Notes: generated from the letters alone by a model not told the origin. A stretch of DNA of 41,191 nucleotides from Candidatus Pacearchaeota archaeon (GCA_018304105.1 JAGVWX010000016.1:1-41191); one strand, 5' to 3'; numbered from the stretch's first letter, positions 14,715 to 22,728 are shown. Translations and numbers: made by a program.

Positions 14715-15445
14715 ACAAGAAGGGGACTGATGTCGCCCTTTAAAATATCTTTCCTTTGCTGTAAGGTTAATTTTGTCGGGCAAAAACCGTGCTTTTTCCA
14801 AATTAAATAACGAGAAAGTTTTGAAAAGTTCTTCATCCCTATCTGGTTCATCCAATTTTGCAGCTGGGAAATCCCATTGACGGTAATCTTATGAGCTTCG
14901 TTCTCGTGGATCTTTTTTGGCTTGTAAGAATAATAATTATATACGATGCCTAATTTCTTTAGAACAACACCAATATCCTCACAAAGATTCTTAGAAACAG
15001 TTGTGATTGAAACGACAGGATACACATGATTGGTCGTCTTAAACAACTTATAGCCCGGACCATAATACTTCCTAAAACTAAGATTTCCATCCGTATCAAA
15101 TAATCCTCTTAAAAATCTCGCAATTAGCACTTTATTATCACTATCCAAGATGCTTGAGGGGATTCTAACGCTGGTAGATTTATTGCCATAAGGAAAACCC
15201 AAGTCATGAAAAGATTCTATAATCTCTTTCTTTCTTATTACGAAGCCATAAGTATTTCTTGAAGAAAAGATTTTTAGTTCTGTTTTAATGCCAAAAACTT
15301 TCTCAAACAAGACAGAGACATGTTCATCGAAATATTCAGACTCTTCCACACTTCCGCTCAAGTCTAATTCTCGTCTATGACCATCATTTCTTAGATAGCC
15401 ATCTCCTGCATGGATTCCGCATATTTCTGCTAATTCTTCATTCAT
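14705..15445 (-). CDS. LAGLIDADG homing endonuclease (free-standing, beside tRNA-Arg)
   Basis: Counted from ATG 15445 this is a 246-aa two-motif LAGLIDADG endonuclease: motif 1 ICGIHAGDG (8-16), motif 2 LRGLFDTDG (112-120), with the linking domains typical of single-chain enzymes. The open frame reaches back to 15541, but the added 32 residues are unlike protein, and an AATATATT box lies 25-32 bp above 15445. Its C-terminal codons run into the 5' end of tRNA-Arg, and a displaced tRNA 5' half abuts the open frame's upstream end. The tRNA-Met locus has the same layout. It is alignable in architecture with that gene but diverged. Confidence 0.85.
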   Translation of the reverse strand: MNEELAEICGIHAGDGYLRNDGHRRELDLSGSVEESEYFDEHVSVLFEKVFGIKTELKIFSSRNTYGFVIRKKEIIESFHDLGFPYGNKSTSVRIPSSILDSDNKVLIARFLRGLFDTDGNLSFRKYYGPGYKLFKTTNHVYPVVSITTVSKNLCEDIGVVLKKLGIVYNYYSYKPKKIHENEAHKITVNGISQLQNWMNQIGMKNFSKLSRYLIWKKHGFCPTKLTLQQRKDILKGDISPLLVGL

Positions 15446-15540
15446 TTGTGTCACCAAATTTGTAATACAAATATATTCATATACCTTACGACGAACATGC
15501 ATCCATGACCAAAAAAGAAAAAATTTGGGGAATACATTCA

Positions 15541-15563
15541 TCTATCCACTAAACTATAAGCCC
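15541..15563 (-). pseudogene. Displaced tRNA 5' half
   Basis: The minus strand reads as a tRNA 5' half, GGGCTTA then TAGTTTAGTGGATAGA, parallel to the 5' half of tRNA-Arg (AGGCCTA then TAAGTTAATGGATAGA). The match stops right after GGATAGA in the D-arm, where the tRNA-Arg copy continues CTCCTCGG. It could still form an acceptor stem with the tRNA-Arg 3' end using wobble pairs. This is expected of the original 5' half pushed aside by the endonuclease cassette. Confidence 0.6.
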
Positions 15564-15727
15564 TTTCCTTTATCAATGGACACCCTTTTTTAACTTTATT
15601 GTCCAAGTACTTGCAAATTAATTTGCCAGCGAAGCGAATGCAACCGCGAGTTAGTAGAGCAAATTAGTAAAAATATTGTCAACAGAGTTAACACAAGTTT
15701 AATAACATTCAATCGGCACATAACAAA

Positions 15728-15913
15728 ATGGTTGAATGGGACGGACTCTTAAGTTGGGCAATAGTCTTTCTGGTAATAGCCTTAGTGGCAGCTATATTCG
15801 GATTTGGTTTTGTAGCAGGCACTTCAATCGAAATCGCTAAATTTCTATTCTATATCTTTATTATCTTATTTGTTGTCTCAGTTGTTATTAGATTAGCAAA
15901 AGGGAAAAGGTAA
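15728..15913 (+). CDS. DUF1328-like small membrane protein
   Basis: A 61-aa protein with two hydrophobic helices (about 10-30 and 37-55) around the turn [14 protein letters not shown]. The order ([24 protein letters not shown], then a second helix and a basic end RLAKGKR) matches the bacterial DUF1328/YtjA family of tiny inner-membrane proteins of unknown function. Presence in an archaeon suggests transfer, though small size limits certainty. A 13-codon Lys/Arg-rich frame starts in the TAATG at its stop (15913-15954) but is too short to call. Confidence 0.7.
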   Translation: MVEWDGLLSWAIVFLVIALVAAIFGFGFVAGTSIEIAKFLFYIFIILFVVSVVIRLAKGKR

Positions 15914-15994
15914 TGCCTCCTAGAGGAGTAAAAACGGCCAAGAGAAAAAGGTGAAATCAAGGAAAGTAAAAACATTCTTTAAATTTTCTTAAAA

Positions 15995-17005
15995 TTACAT
16001 CACAGAACCAAAAATCAAAGGCATTGCAACCGTCGCATCAATTCTAACATCAACAAAGTCTTCCCCGTACTTCTTTCCTTCTTTCAGCTTCCCCCAGCTC
16101 TTCCCTTCTTCCAACGGCGCCCCAGAGCTCCCGCCTCCCGCCTCCGCGTCCTGCGTTATCTGCACCCCATAATCCGCCCCTTTTGAAAATTGCAAGCTCT
16201 GCTGAATAAAATTCTTAGGCACGCCCCCGCCAATATAAATCACTCCGCTCTTTTTTGACGTCCACGCAAAATCAATTATTTCCTTCATATCTTCAAATGC
16301 GTCTATAAAAATCTCCTTCCCCGCCGCCTTCCTTCCCCAAATCATCAGTCCAATTCCAGAATCCGCAAGCGCAGGGCAATACAATTGCACATCTTTCTCA
16401 TAACACGCTTGAAGAATACTTCCTCCAGTTCCAGCCCCACCCAAGCCCCCACGAACCCCCTCGCCGCCCCCCACATTAATCCGTTTTGATATTTTTCTGT
16501 CATTACCATTTTGGCTATTGTTTTTCTTACTTAATATTTCCCCAATCTTACTCAGAAATTCTTTAATCGTCTTGCATTCCTTAAACTCATTCCAATGTTT
16601 CTCAAAAAAATCTTCAAGCATAGGATAAACCTCATTCTTCATCAAAACATTATACATTCTATCAAATCCTTTCTTATGAAAATCCTCGTCGTCCCAAGTG
16701 TCACAATGATAATGACTTTCCCCTAATGCTTCAATCAAGTCATGCGTCAAATTCGCTCCAGTTGTAACCATAACGTCTATTTTCTTCTCGTTAATCAAGT
16801 CAATAACTATCTGTTTCATTCCTGCAGGAACCATCGCTCCAGCCATTCCAAAGAAAACCCTGCATTCTTTGTCCGCAAACATCTTCTTAACAATCTCGCT
16901 CGCTCGTCCAATTTTCCTAGCCCCAAATCCCGCGTCCTTCATCCGTTCGACTAACTCAGAAACTTTCATTCCCTTCTCAATTTTCAATGGTTTTACCTTA
17001 TCCAT
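15995..17005 (-). CDS. dys: Deoxyhypusine synthase
   Basis: A 336-aa enzyme that transfers the aminobutyl group of spermidine to a lysine of aIF5A, first step of hypusine formation. Family stretches seen: FFGMAGAMVPAGM, VMVTTGANLTHDL, then the NAD-binding and spermidine regions YCPALADSGIG, YIGGGVPKN, DYGVQITQDAEAGGGSSGA, and SWGK with the catalytic lysine (306). A Gly-rich insertion (about 178-194, GGGEGVRGGLGGAGTGG) replaces the shorter loop usual before SILQACYEK. aIF5A is not in this window. Confidence 0.95.
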   Translation of the reverse strand: MDKVKPLKIEKGMKVSELVERMKDAGFGARKIGRASEIVKKMFADKECRVFFGMAGAMVPAGMKQIVIDLINEKKIDVMVTTGANLTHDLIEALGESHYHCDTWDDEDFHKKGFDRMYNVLMKNEVYPMLEDFFEKHWNEFKECKTIKEFLSKIGEILSKKNNSQNGNDRKISKRINVGGGEGVRGGLGGAGTGGSILQACYEKDVQLYCPALADSGIGLMIWGRKAAGKEIFIDAFEDMKEIIDFAWTSKKSGVIYIGGGVPKNFIQQSLQFSKGADYGVQITQDAEAGGGSSGAPLEEGKSWGKLKEGKKYGEDFVDVRIDATVAMPLIFGSVM

Positions 17006-17024
17006 GTTTACTATTTAGACAGCA

Positions 17025-17051
17025 GCAACATAAAATTGCTGTCCTATTGCG
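17025..17051. repeat. Family A hairpin, solo copy
   Basis: A single closing module with stem GACAGCA/TGCTGTC followed by CTATTGCGCAC (17037 onward). It lies just upstream of the deoxyhypusine synthase start. The stem differs from all other copies but pairs perfectly over 7 bp. Confidence 0.65.
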
Positions 17052-17099
17052 CACAAAACGGCTTTGCGTTTATACTATAATAAAAAGAAAATTATAGAG

Positions 17100-17290
17100 T
17101 TATAAACCTTCGCCCAATCGTTCAGGCTAAAAGAACTTTCATCCCATTAATGAATTATTAGTATAAGGTGAAAGTTAGGTTAAATCTCGTTTCGAACTCA
17201 GAGAACAATTACGGAGTAATTGAGAGATTTACCTTTTAGCAGAGATTAAGTGACCCGAAGGGCAAGAGTGGGCTACGAAAGACCCTCTTG
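17100..17290 (+). ncRNA. Candidate structured non-coding RNA with its own promoter
   Basis: A TATA box TTATAAAC (17100-17107) lies 25 bp before a multi-stem structure. The outer stem is GCTAAAAG (17126-17133) / CTTTTAGC (17233-17240). Inside it are AACTTTCA (17134-17141)/TGAAAGTT (17169-17176), and an 11-bp stem AGGTTAAATCTC (17177-17188)/GAGATTTACCT (17224-17234) with one bulge, which encloses CAATTAC-GGA-GTAATTG (17206-17222). This forms a three-way junction. A downstream hairpin CAAGAG.GG (17263-17271)/CCCTCTTG (17283-17290) follows. No reading frame is present. I could not match it to RNase P, SRP, 5S or a tRNA. Confidence 0.5.
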
Positions 17291-17386
17291 TCTTGAATAT
17301 TTGTTCGTAAATCTCTCTTCGAGTGGAATTGACGGCTATTATTATTTGGTGCAAGACTATTTTGGGTGGGGGATGGCGCGCGCTGT

Positions 17387-18103
17387 TTAGACGTGGTTGT
17401 AGAACTTTCTAAGCATCTTAATTTTGTTTATGTTTAAATTTGAGAAAATTATGCCTTCTTTATTCTGAATTTTATTCAAAATTTTCAATGGACTGCAGAT
17501 ATAACTTTCAGAAAGCACCTCATCAGTAAAAGCATCGCAACTCACAAAATAAGCTAGATTTTCAAAAGCCCTCGTAAGAGGATAGCTTCTAAATACTCCT
17601 TTACTGATTTTTGCATTATTTAATAAATATGACGGACAAAATATTATTTGTGCACCGCTTTCTGAAAGTTTTCTAATATTTTCTGGAAAAGCAAAATCCC
17701 AGCAGATAATAATTCCAATTTTCCCGAAATCTGTTTCAATGACTCTATTGTTTTTTCCAGAAGTTGTTTGTTTTAAATCAAGGTCAGGAAACAGGTTAAT
17801 TTTTTTGTAAACATACTGGATTTTGCCTAATCTATTAACCAAAATTGCAGAATTGAAAATTTTGTTATTTTCTTTTATATGAGCACCAAAGATGCAGTAA
17901 ATTGATTTCTTTTTGCATTTTTCTTGAATAGCCTTAATTTCTTGGCAATTAATATTTAGAAAGTCTTCGCCTAAACATGATTCGGGAAAACAGACTAAAT
18001 CAGCATTCTTTGTAGAAGCCTTATCTATAAAATTCAGAACTTTCCTCAAATTTTTGTTTAGTTCGTCAAAAATTTCAATTTGGGCAACAGCAATTTTTGG
18101 CAT
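17387..18103 (-). CDS. Nitrilase-superfamily carbon-nitrogen hydrolase
   Basis: A 238-aa protein from ATG 18103, chosen over a GTG at 18124 because an ATATTTAAG box lies about 27 bp above it. The catalytic Glu-Lys-Cys triad is present: Glu41 in CFPES, Lys101 in YKKINLF and Cys134 in IICWDFAFPE. Superfamily members hydrolyse amides or nitriles or transfer acyl groups; the substrate is unknown. The C-terminal part after about 190 is short for the family. It is AT-rich and isolated between two structured intergenic regions. Confidence 0.85.
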   Translation of the reverse strand: MPKIAVAQIEIFDELNKNLRKVLNFIDKASTKNADLVCFPESCLGEDFLNINCQEIKAIQEKCKKKSIYCIFGAHIKENNKIFNSAILVNRLGKIQYVYKKINLFPDLDLKQTTSGKNNRVIETDFGKIGIIICWDFAFPENIRKLSESGAQIIFCPSYLLNNAKISKGVFRSYPLTRAFENLAYFVSCDAFTDEVLSESYICSPLKILNKIQNKEGIIFSNLNINKIKMLRKFYNHV

Positions 18104-18124
18104 AATTTTATATGGAAAAAGCAC

Positions 18125-18425
18125 TTAAATATCCTCTGCAAGCGCGCCGTCGGGTGGGGGTTAGGATTATTCTTGCATTTCTATCACCGTCAATTACGTT
18201 TAAGCGAGATTAAACGGTTTGATTCTGATTTGAGAAAAGGCTTAAGCGTAACGAGAAGAGAGATTGAGAATTATTTTCAGAATGAAAATAACTTCCTATT
18301 GTTTTATTTTTATTAGGAAGCAAATTTCAAGTTCATTTAATCATCATTAACCGTCCTTTATGTTAACAATTCACCAAGGATGTCGCGCGCGTCGCGCCTC
18401 ACAACTCATTAAAGCTATTCTCTCA
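18125..18425. other. Gene-free region with consecutive perfect hairpins
   Basis: I see no convincing gene. Three perfect hairpins follow one another: CGTTTAA-gcgaga-TTAAACG (18197-18216), TTATTTTCA-GAA-TGAAAATAA (18271-18291), and CTTCCTA/TAGGAAG (18292-18320). A longer-range pair TTACGTTTAAGC (18194-18205)/GCTTAAGCGTAA (18240-18251) has one mismatch. A plus-strand frame through it is probably accidental. It could be a repeat element of another family or a second structured RNA. Confidence 0.4.
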
Positions 18426-18430
18426 GAAAG

Positions 18431-18808
18431 TTATTTCACAAACTCAACGCCTTCAAAATTCTCGAACTGTTTGTCTCCTGTAAGAAACTTGGCGTTCAGC
18501 TTTCTCGCCAGAATATATCCAATGCAATCAACATAAGATAAGTCACGACGGTAATTTTTCAGCCTGAACTCGTTCGCTTCTTTTATCACAGCGTCATCAA
18601 ACTCAACGCAGAACTCAAGAAAGAAGTCATAATAATATTCCGCAGAATCTTTCCCCTCGGTTCTAAGCAGGCCATAATGCAATTCCATCAAATTAAGTTT
18701 GCTTGTAACTATCGAAATGCCTTGCTGATATTTTTTATAATTTTCGCTGTTATGAACAAGCTCATACATTGCATAAGTGTCTAGAAAAAAATGTTTTAGC
18801 TCTTCCAT
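18431..18808 (-). CDS. vapC: VapC-family PIN-domain toxin
   Basis: A 125-aa PIN-domain ribonuclease with the four acidic metal ligands: Asp10 (FFLDTYA), Glu42 (LMELHYG), Asp94 (YVDCIGY) and Asp112 (LTGDKQF). PIN toxins cleave RNA, often tRNA or rRNA, when not held by the antitoxin. It overlaps the upstream antitoxin gene by 13 bp, the same overlap as in the second VapBC pair at 38694-39283, to which it is paralogous. Confidence 0.9.
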   Translation of the reverse strand: MEELKHFFLDTYAMYELVHNSENYKKYQQGISIVTSKLNLMELHYGLLRTEGKDSAEYYYDFFLEFCVEFDDAVIKEANEFRLKNYRRDLSYVDCIGYILARKLNAKFLTGDKQFENFEGVEFVK

Positions 18809-19011
18809 CCTTTTCTTACTAAATCCTTAAACTCCTGCCCGGACATCTTGCGTTTCTTTATCAGCCCTGCAATCTTGGAAAAATTAGCTTCTTTGAAAAC
18901 TTCAATCAGAATAGTGTCGTTCTCCTTGAGGCCTTTCTTCTCGATAATCGCGCTTGGCACTATAATTGCCATCGAGTTTCCCCATTTCTTTAACTTAACT
19001 TCTATTGCCAT
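18796..19011 (-). CDS. vapB: VapB-family antitoxin (AbrB-type)
   Basis: A 71-aa protein with the AbrB/SpoVT swapped-hairpin N-terminus: IEVKLKKWGNSMAIIVPSAIIEK, then ILIEVFKE. The C-terminal 30 residues (KKRKMSGQEFKDLVRKGWK) would wrap the PIN toxin. The complex normally represses its own promoter. Its first 15 residues are almost the same as those of the antitoxin at 38694. Confidence 0.9.
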   Translation of the reverse strand: MAIEVKLKKWGNSMAIIVPSAIIEKKGLKENDTILIEVFKEANFSKIAGLIKKRKMSGQEFKDLVRKGWKS

Positions 19012-19072
19012 AGTTAGACAGATGTATCACCAATATATAAACTTTCGTTTCTACCTTTAATTCCATTAAAAA

Positions 19073-19828
19073 TTACTTCCTCATCCCCTCAAACTTATCC
19101 AAAACTTTCTTCGCAACAGAAATCGTCTCCGCAACATGCTTCTTAGGAAAATCCAAGTTCACTTCAACTAAATCTGCTCCCTTCAGCCTTTCCTTAACTT
19201 CAGAGATAACTCCAAGCAAATTCATAATTTCTTCCTCGTCAAAACCTTCCTTCACAGGATATCCCGTCGCCTTTACAATTCTTGCATCAAATACGTCAAC
19301 ATCAAAACTAACATAAACTTCTCCTTGTGAAATAAACTCTCTCAGTTTTCTCAAGCTCCTCGCCAAATCATATCTCACTTCATCAACAGTTATCGTTTTA
19401 ATTCCAGAAAGCGCCAGGAATTTTCCTTCTTCTTTCTCAATCTTCCTTGCCCCGATAAGCAAAATGTCTTCTCCGTTCACGCCTTGCTCAACCAATGCCC
19501 TCAACCATTCCTCATGCGTCGGCTCCTTCATCGGCGGCATTAAATCCGGGTGAGCGTCAAACACAACCATTTTCCCGTTTTCAAACTTATCAAAAAAAGC
19601 CCGAGCGATTGGATAACTAATGGAATGGTCTCCCCCTATAAAAACAATCATCTCATCATGATAAAAAAACTCATCTGCCGCGTCGTAAATCTTAATTATC
19701 TGTTCTTCTAAATTCCCATTGTCCAATTCCAAGACCTTATCAAATTTGCTCACCAGTAAATCACCAAAATCCCTTGTCCCTTTCGTCTTTCCAAGCCCGT
19801 TCACTCCCGGAACTTTAACAAGCTTCAT
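19073..19828 (-). CDS. Arginase/agmatinase-family ureohydrolase
   Basis: A 251-aa protein with the binuclear manganese motifs: GGDHS (65-69), DAHPD (91-95) and SFDVDVFD (174-181, Asp176, Asp178, Asp181). Typical substrates are arginine, agmatine or formiminoglutamate; residues that would choose between them cannot be read with certainty. Agmatinase would fit polyamine supply for deoxyhypusine synthase, but that is inference. Its ATG overlaps the stop of the cis-prenyltransferase gene (TAATG), so the two are co-translated. Confidence 0.85.
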   Translation of the reverse strand: MKLVKVPGVNGLGKTKGTRDFGDLLVSKFDKVLELDNGNLEEQIIKIYDAADEFFYHDEMIVFIGGDHSISYPIARAFFDKFENGKMVVFDAHPDLMPPMKEPTHEEWLRALVEQGVNGEDILLIGARKIEKEEGKFLALSGIKTITVDEVRYDLARSLRKLREFISQGEVYVSFDVDVFDARIVKATGYPVKEGFDEEEIMNLLGVISEVKERLKGADLVEVNLDFPKKHVAETISVAKKVLDKFEGMRK

Positions 19829-20514
19829 TATTCACCGTACCGTCTTTGCCTTCTCGAATATTCTTCAAACGCTTTCCTCAATTCTTTCACATCAAAATCA
19901 GGAAAATATGTCTCGGTAAAATACAATTCCGCATAATCCGACTGAAACGGCATAAACCCGCTCATCCTAATCTCCTCTCCTGTCCGGATAATCAAGTCAG
20001 GGTCAGGAAATCCATTTGTATCCAGATAAAGCCTGAACTCTTCGGCATCAATTTCTTTCCTTCCTTCTTTCAAAATTTTATTCACCGCCCTCACAGTCTC
20101 ATCCCTTCCCCCATAATCTAAACACATAATCACGCAAATTCCCTTATTGTTCTTCGTCTTCTCTTCCAGTTCAACGATTTTGTCAACTAGCTTCTTCAGC
20201 AGTCTATCCTTTCTTCCAACATGAACAAACCTAATTCCCATATCTCTCTTCTCATCAAACTCGTTGAGCCCTTTCAGAATAATTCTCATGAGTATATCAA
20301 CTTCTTTTTTCTCCCTCTTCCAATTTTCAGTAGAAAATCCCCAAAAAGACATATATTTCACTCCAAATTTCTTCGCTTCTTGTATCAAAGAATTCATATT
20401 TTCATAAGTTCCTGCCTTCTCGTGTCCTTCCCATGGCTTCAACAACCTGCGCTTCGCCCATCTTCTGTTTCCATCCGGAATCACCGCAACGTGTATCGGA
20501 ATTGTGTTATCCAT
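19828..20514 (-). CDS. uppS: Cis-prenyltransferase (undecaprenyl/polyprenyl diphosphate synthase)
   Basis: A 228-aa Z-type prenyltransferase. All conserved regions are seen: VIPDGNRRWAK with the catalytic Asp14, GHEKAG, SFWGFSTENWKR, CLDYGGRDE, and PDLIIRTGEEIRMSGFMPFQ then YAELYF. The enzyme extends allylic diphosphates with isopentenyl diphosphate to make the dolichol-like carrier used in glycosylation. Archaea use it for N-glycan carriers, consistent with the surface glycoprotein candidates in the window. It shares TAATG with the ureohydrolase. Confidence 0.95.
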   Translation of the reverse strand: MDNTIPIHVAVIPDGNRRWAKRRLLKPWEGHEKAGTYENMNSLIQEAKKFGVKYMSFWGFSTENWKREKKEVDILMRIILKGLNEFDEKRDMGIRFVHVGRKDRLLKKLVDKIVELEEKTKNNKGICVIMCLDYGGRDETVRAVNKILKEGRKEIDAEEFRLYLDTNGFPDPDLIIRTGEEIRMSGFMPFQSDYAELYFTETYFPDFDVKELRKAFEEYSRRQRRYGE

Positions 20515-20589
20515 GCTTTAGGAAATGAAAAAGCGGTTTTTAAAGTTTTAGAATTTTCACTTTATTAAGAAAAAGAAAATCCATCCTAC

Positions 20590-20700
20590 TCCCACAACCA
20601 AGCAAACATTATCATCACAAGACGGTTGGCTGCCTCAACGACTGGAAGAAGTTGACTTCGTCAGTGTTGGTATGATAACTTTTTGGGTGGGGGCGGGTTG
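20590..20700. repeat. Intergenic repeat element (head module and GCTGCCTC module)
   Basis: The head ATCACAAGACGGTT is followed by GGCTGCCTC, a hairpin around GAAGTTGACTTC, and GTCAGTGTTGGTATGATAAC. The same order, with different stem bases, is found at 40320-40385, showing a common ancestor. No gene is present here. Confidence 0.6.
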
Positions 20701-20720
20701 CAAAATAATTCACAAACCCT

Positions 20721-21059
20721 TCAACAAATCCAAAGCTTCTTCACAAAATTCTTTGCACTCTTCCCTTGGTCTTTCAAAAAGCTTTTTTCCTTAATTATTT
20801 CAAAACCGTTCATCTTAACCCTGCCCTTTACAGAATCAACCTTAACATCTTGAACCTTCGAAAATCCGGGATTCGATTTCAACCAATCAACCAATTTGTC
20901 TTTCTCTTCCTCATTGCACTTTGCGTAAATCTCAACTCTTCCATCATCCAAATTTCTTACATTTCCTTTCAAGCCATCCTTCTCTGCATAAGACTTCATC
21001 ATGCTTCTAAAATTCACTCCTTGGACTCTCCCGCTAACAATAATCCTAAAAGATTTCAT
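20721..21059 (-). CDS. acyP: Acylphosphatase with C-terminal extension
   Basis: A 112-aa protein. Residues 1-91 form a complete acylphosphatase: GRVQGVNFR (10-18, catalytic Arg18) and GNVRNLDDGRVEI with catalytic Asn36, then the final strand GFEIIK. It hydrolyses acyl phosphates such as carbamoyl or acetyl phosphate. The family usually has GVGFR or GVFFR; here the residue is Asn. About 20 basic residues (KDQGKSAKNFVKKLWIC) extend past the usual end. Confidence 0.92.
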   Translation of the reverse strand: MKSFRIIVSGRVQGVNFRSMMKSYAEKDGLKGNVRNLDDGRVEIYAKCNEEEKDKLVDWLKSNPGFSKVQDVKVDSVKGRVKMNGFEIIKEKSFLKDQGKSAKNFVKKLWIC

Positions 21060-21070
21060 AAGATAAATAA

Positions 21071-21469
21071 TTACGCCTGCCTTAAAAAATATTCTCTTAT
21101 TTGCTCGCTCATCAGCCCTTTAATTTTCTCTCCACAATAATCCAAAACCCGAGATGATTCAACCCACATCGCTTCTTCTAAATCACTTCCAACAGTTATT
21201 CTATCAGATTTAGCAAAACATTCATAATATTTTACATCCTTTCCGCTAGGAGATTTATCTGTTCCAACACATTGTCCAACTTCAATTTCTAAGCCGACCT
21301 CCTCACGCGTTCCACGCTTCAGCGCTTCAGCATCACTCTCTTCACCTTCAACATTTTCTCCAAGCAAATACCATTCTCCAGCCAAAAACTTTGGAGAATC
21401 GCTCCTCTTCTTTCCCATTAAGGTCTTTCCATTATACAAAATTATTGCAATTACTGCTCTTCTTGGCAT
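21071..21469 (-). CDS. Nudix hydrolase
   Basis: A protein of about 132 aa from ATG 21469; the longer frame starts at a TTG. The Nudix box is recognisable but not standard: GENVEGEESDAEALKRG then TREEVGLEI, where the arginine-glutamate pair is RG and the spacing is one residue longer than GX5EX7. The glutamates that hold metal (REEVGLE) are present. Substrates are nucleoside diphosphates linked to other groups; which one is unknown. It lies 11 bp upstream of the acylphosphatase gene, so probably in one operon. Confidence 0.8.
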   Translation of the reverse strand: MPRRAVIAIILYNGKTLMGKKRSDSPKFLAGEWYLLGENVEGEESDAEALKRGTREEVGLEIEVGQCVGTDKSPSGKDVKYYECFAKSDRITVGSDLEEAMWVESSRVLDYCGEKIKGLMSEQIREYFLRQA

Positions 21470-21521
21470 GAACAAATCTTAACTTGATATTATATAAAGA
21501 ATTCTATTCCAAATTATAGGT

Positions 21522-22574
21522 TCATTTCTTCACTTCTTCCTCAAAGACTTCCTTAAATTTCTCCAAATCAGAAGTCTTAATTCTTGCTCCAACCGCATCG
21601 TCATGCCCTCCCCCAGTCCCATCCACGCCCTTCAGAACTTTCTCCAAAATCTTCTTAACATTCTTTCCTCTCAGAGAAATATTCGAAACTTCTCCTTTCT
21701 TGTAAGCCACAAGAACGTACTTCCCCGGATTCTTGTAGTGCAATTCGTTAGAAAGGTCCGCACTCATGCTCATTTCTCCCCCGTACTCAAAAAAGACAAC
21801 CTTCTCGTTAGAAAAATTCCCCGCTTTTTCCAATAAAGAATCATACTTTCTCTTTATGTCCAAATACTTTCTGCGAAAAGAATAATTTGAAGGTCCCTCA
21901 GCAAAAACTTCTCCGGGATTCTTGCAAGAAATCAAAAAATTCTGCAGCTGCACAACATGCGTAACGCTGTCCTTCAGTCCAAAATTCATAGCCATCGCGA
22001 TTCTCCCAATCTCTGTTTTGTAATACGCATCAAACGGCTCTTTCACCACCCCCCAAAAGTCCGGATAATGTTCTTTGAACTCGCTGACAAACTCCGGAAG
22101 AAAATGGTCTGCAATGCACCCAATCACGGCCAACCACATATCTTCTTTCCTTTTTGTTATTTTATAGCACAAATAAGTCGTCGGCTCGTCGCTCTTGTCC
22201 TTCCCGGAATTCCTAGCAGGATTAAAAACAAATATATTCTTGAATTCCTTTTCAAATTCATCACAAGGAACGTCATGATGGTCTATCCAAACCAGCGGCA
22301 GCCCAAAACTATCAATAATTTCAACAAACTCCTTCGACAAAACCGGCTTGTCCAAAATAAAAACACTGTCCGCGCCAAGCTCAGAGGCCCTTCTTGCATA
22401 GCCTCCATCCAGTCCAGGAAAGCTCCGGACAGCCACGCCCTTCCCCCTTCCCAAAAACTTCCTCAAAAGAATATAACTGCAAAGCCCGTCTGTATCATTG
22501 TCAAAATAAAAAATAGGATTCTTCGCGTTCTCAAGATGCTCCCTAACTTCCGCAAGCTGCTTCTTCGTTAACAT
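21522..22574 (-). CDS. DHH/DHHA1-family phosphoesterase (RecJ-like)
   Basis: A 350-aa protein. Motif I is FDNDTDG (24-30), motif III WIDHHD (DHH at 98-100), and the DHHA1 domain contains GTGGGHDDAVGARI near residue 320. Archaeal proteins of this shape are single-strand exonucleases related to RecJ/GAN, or nano-RNA/cyclic-dinucleotide phosphodiesterases. Short length without an OB domain and single copy here do not decide. It is co-directional with Nudix and acylphosphatase. Confidence 0.85.
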   Translation of the reverse strand: MLTKKQLAEVREHLENAKNPIFYFDNDTDGLCSYILLRKFLGRGKGVAVRSFPGLDGGYARRASELGADSVFILDKPVLSKEFVEIIDSFGLPLVWIDHHDVPCDEFEKEFKNIFVFNPARNSGKDKSDEPTTYLCYKITKRKEDMWLAVIGCIADHFLPEFVSEFKEHYPDFWGVVKEPFDAYYKTEIGRIAMAMNFGLKDSVTHVVQLQNFLISCKNPGEVFAEGPSNYSFRRKYLDIKRKYDSLLEKAGNFSNEKVVFFEYGGEMSMSADLSNELHYKNPGKYVLVAYKKGEVSNISLRGKNVKKILEKVLKGVDGTGGGHDDAVGARIKTSDLEKFKEVFEEEVKK

Positions 22575-22728
22575 CTTTAAAAAAAGCTAATGAGATATAT
22601 AAAAGCTCTGTTGAAAAAGTTAAAAGCATTGCCCCCCATAACCAAAAACTGTGACCGCAAGTTGACGTTATAATAATTTCCGTGATAATAAAAAATAAAG
22701 CTATCTTTAGGTTCTTCCAAAAATAAAT
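22575..22728. repeat. Intergenic: solo end of the 13-bp inverted-repeat family
   Basis: The stretch TCTGTTGAAAAAGTTAAA (from about 22606) matches the left end of the elements at 30716 and 37382. No matching right end is seen, so it is a solo end or a truncated copy. Nothing else is recognised. Confidence 0.45.

Noticed and set aside
15913-15954. 13-codon Lys/Arg-rich frame overlapping the DUF1328-like stop
   Set aside because: Too short to judge; no independent support beyond the TAATG overlap.
17126-17290. RNase P RNA, SRP RNA or 5S rRNA
   Set aside because: None of the conserved cores could be found; only the fold suggests a stable RNA.
18080-18316. 78-codon plus-strand frame
   Set aside because: It starts antisense inside the nitrilase gene and then crosses three perfect hairpins; no promoter and no family features.
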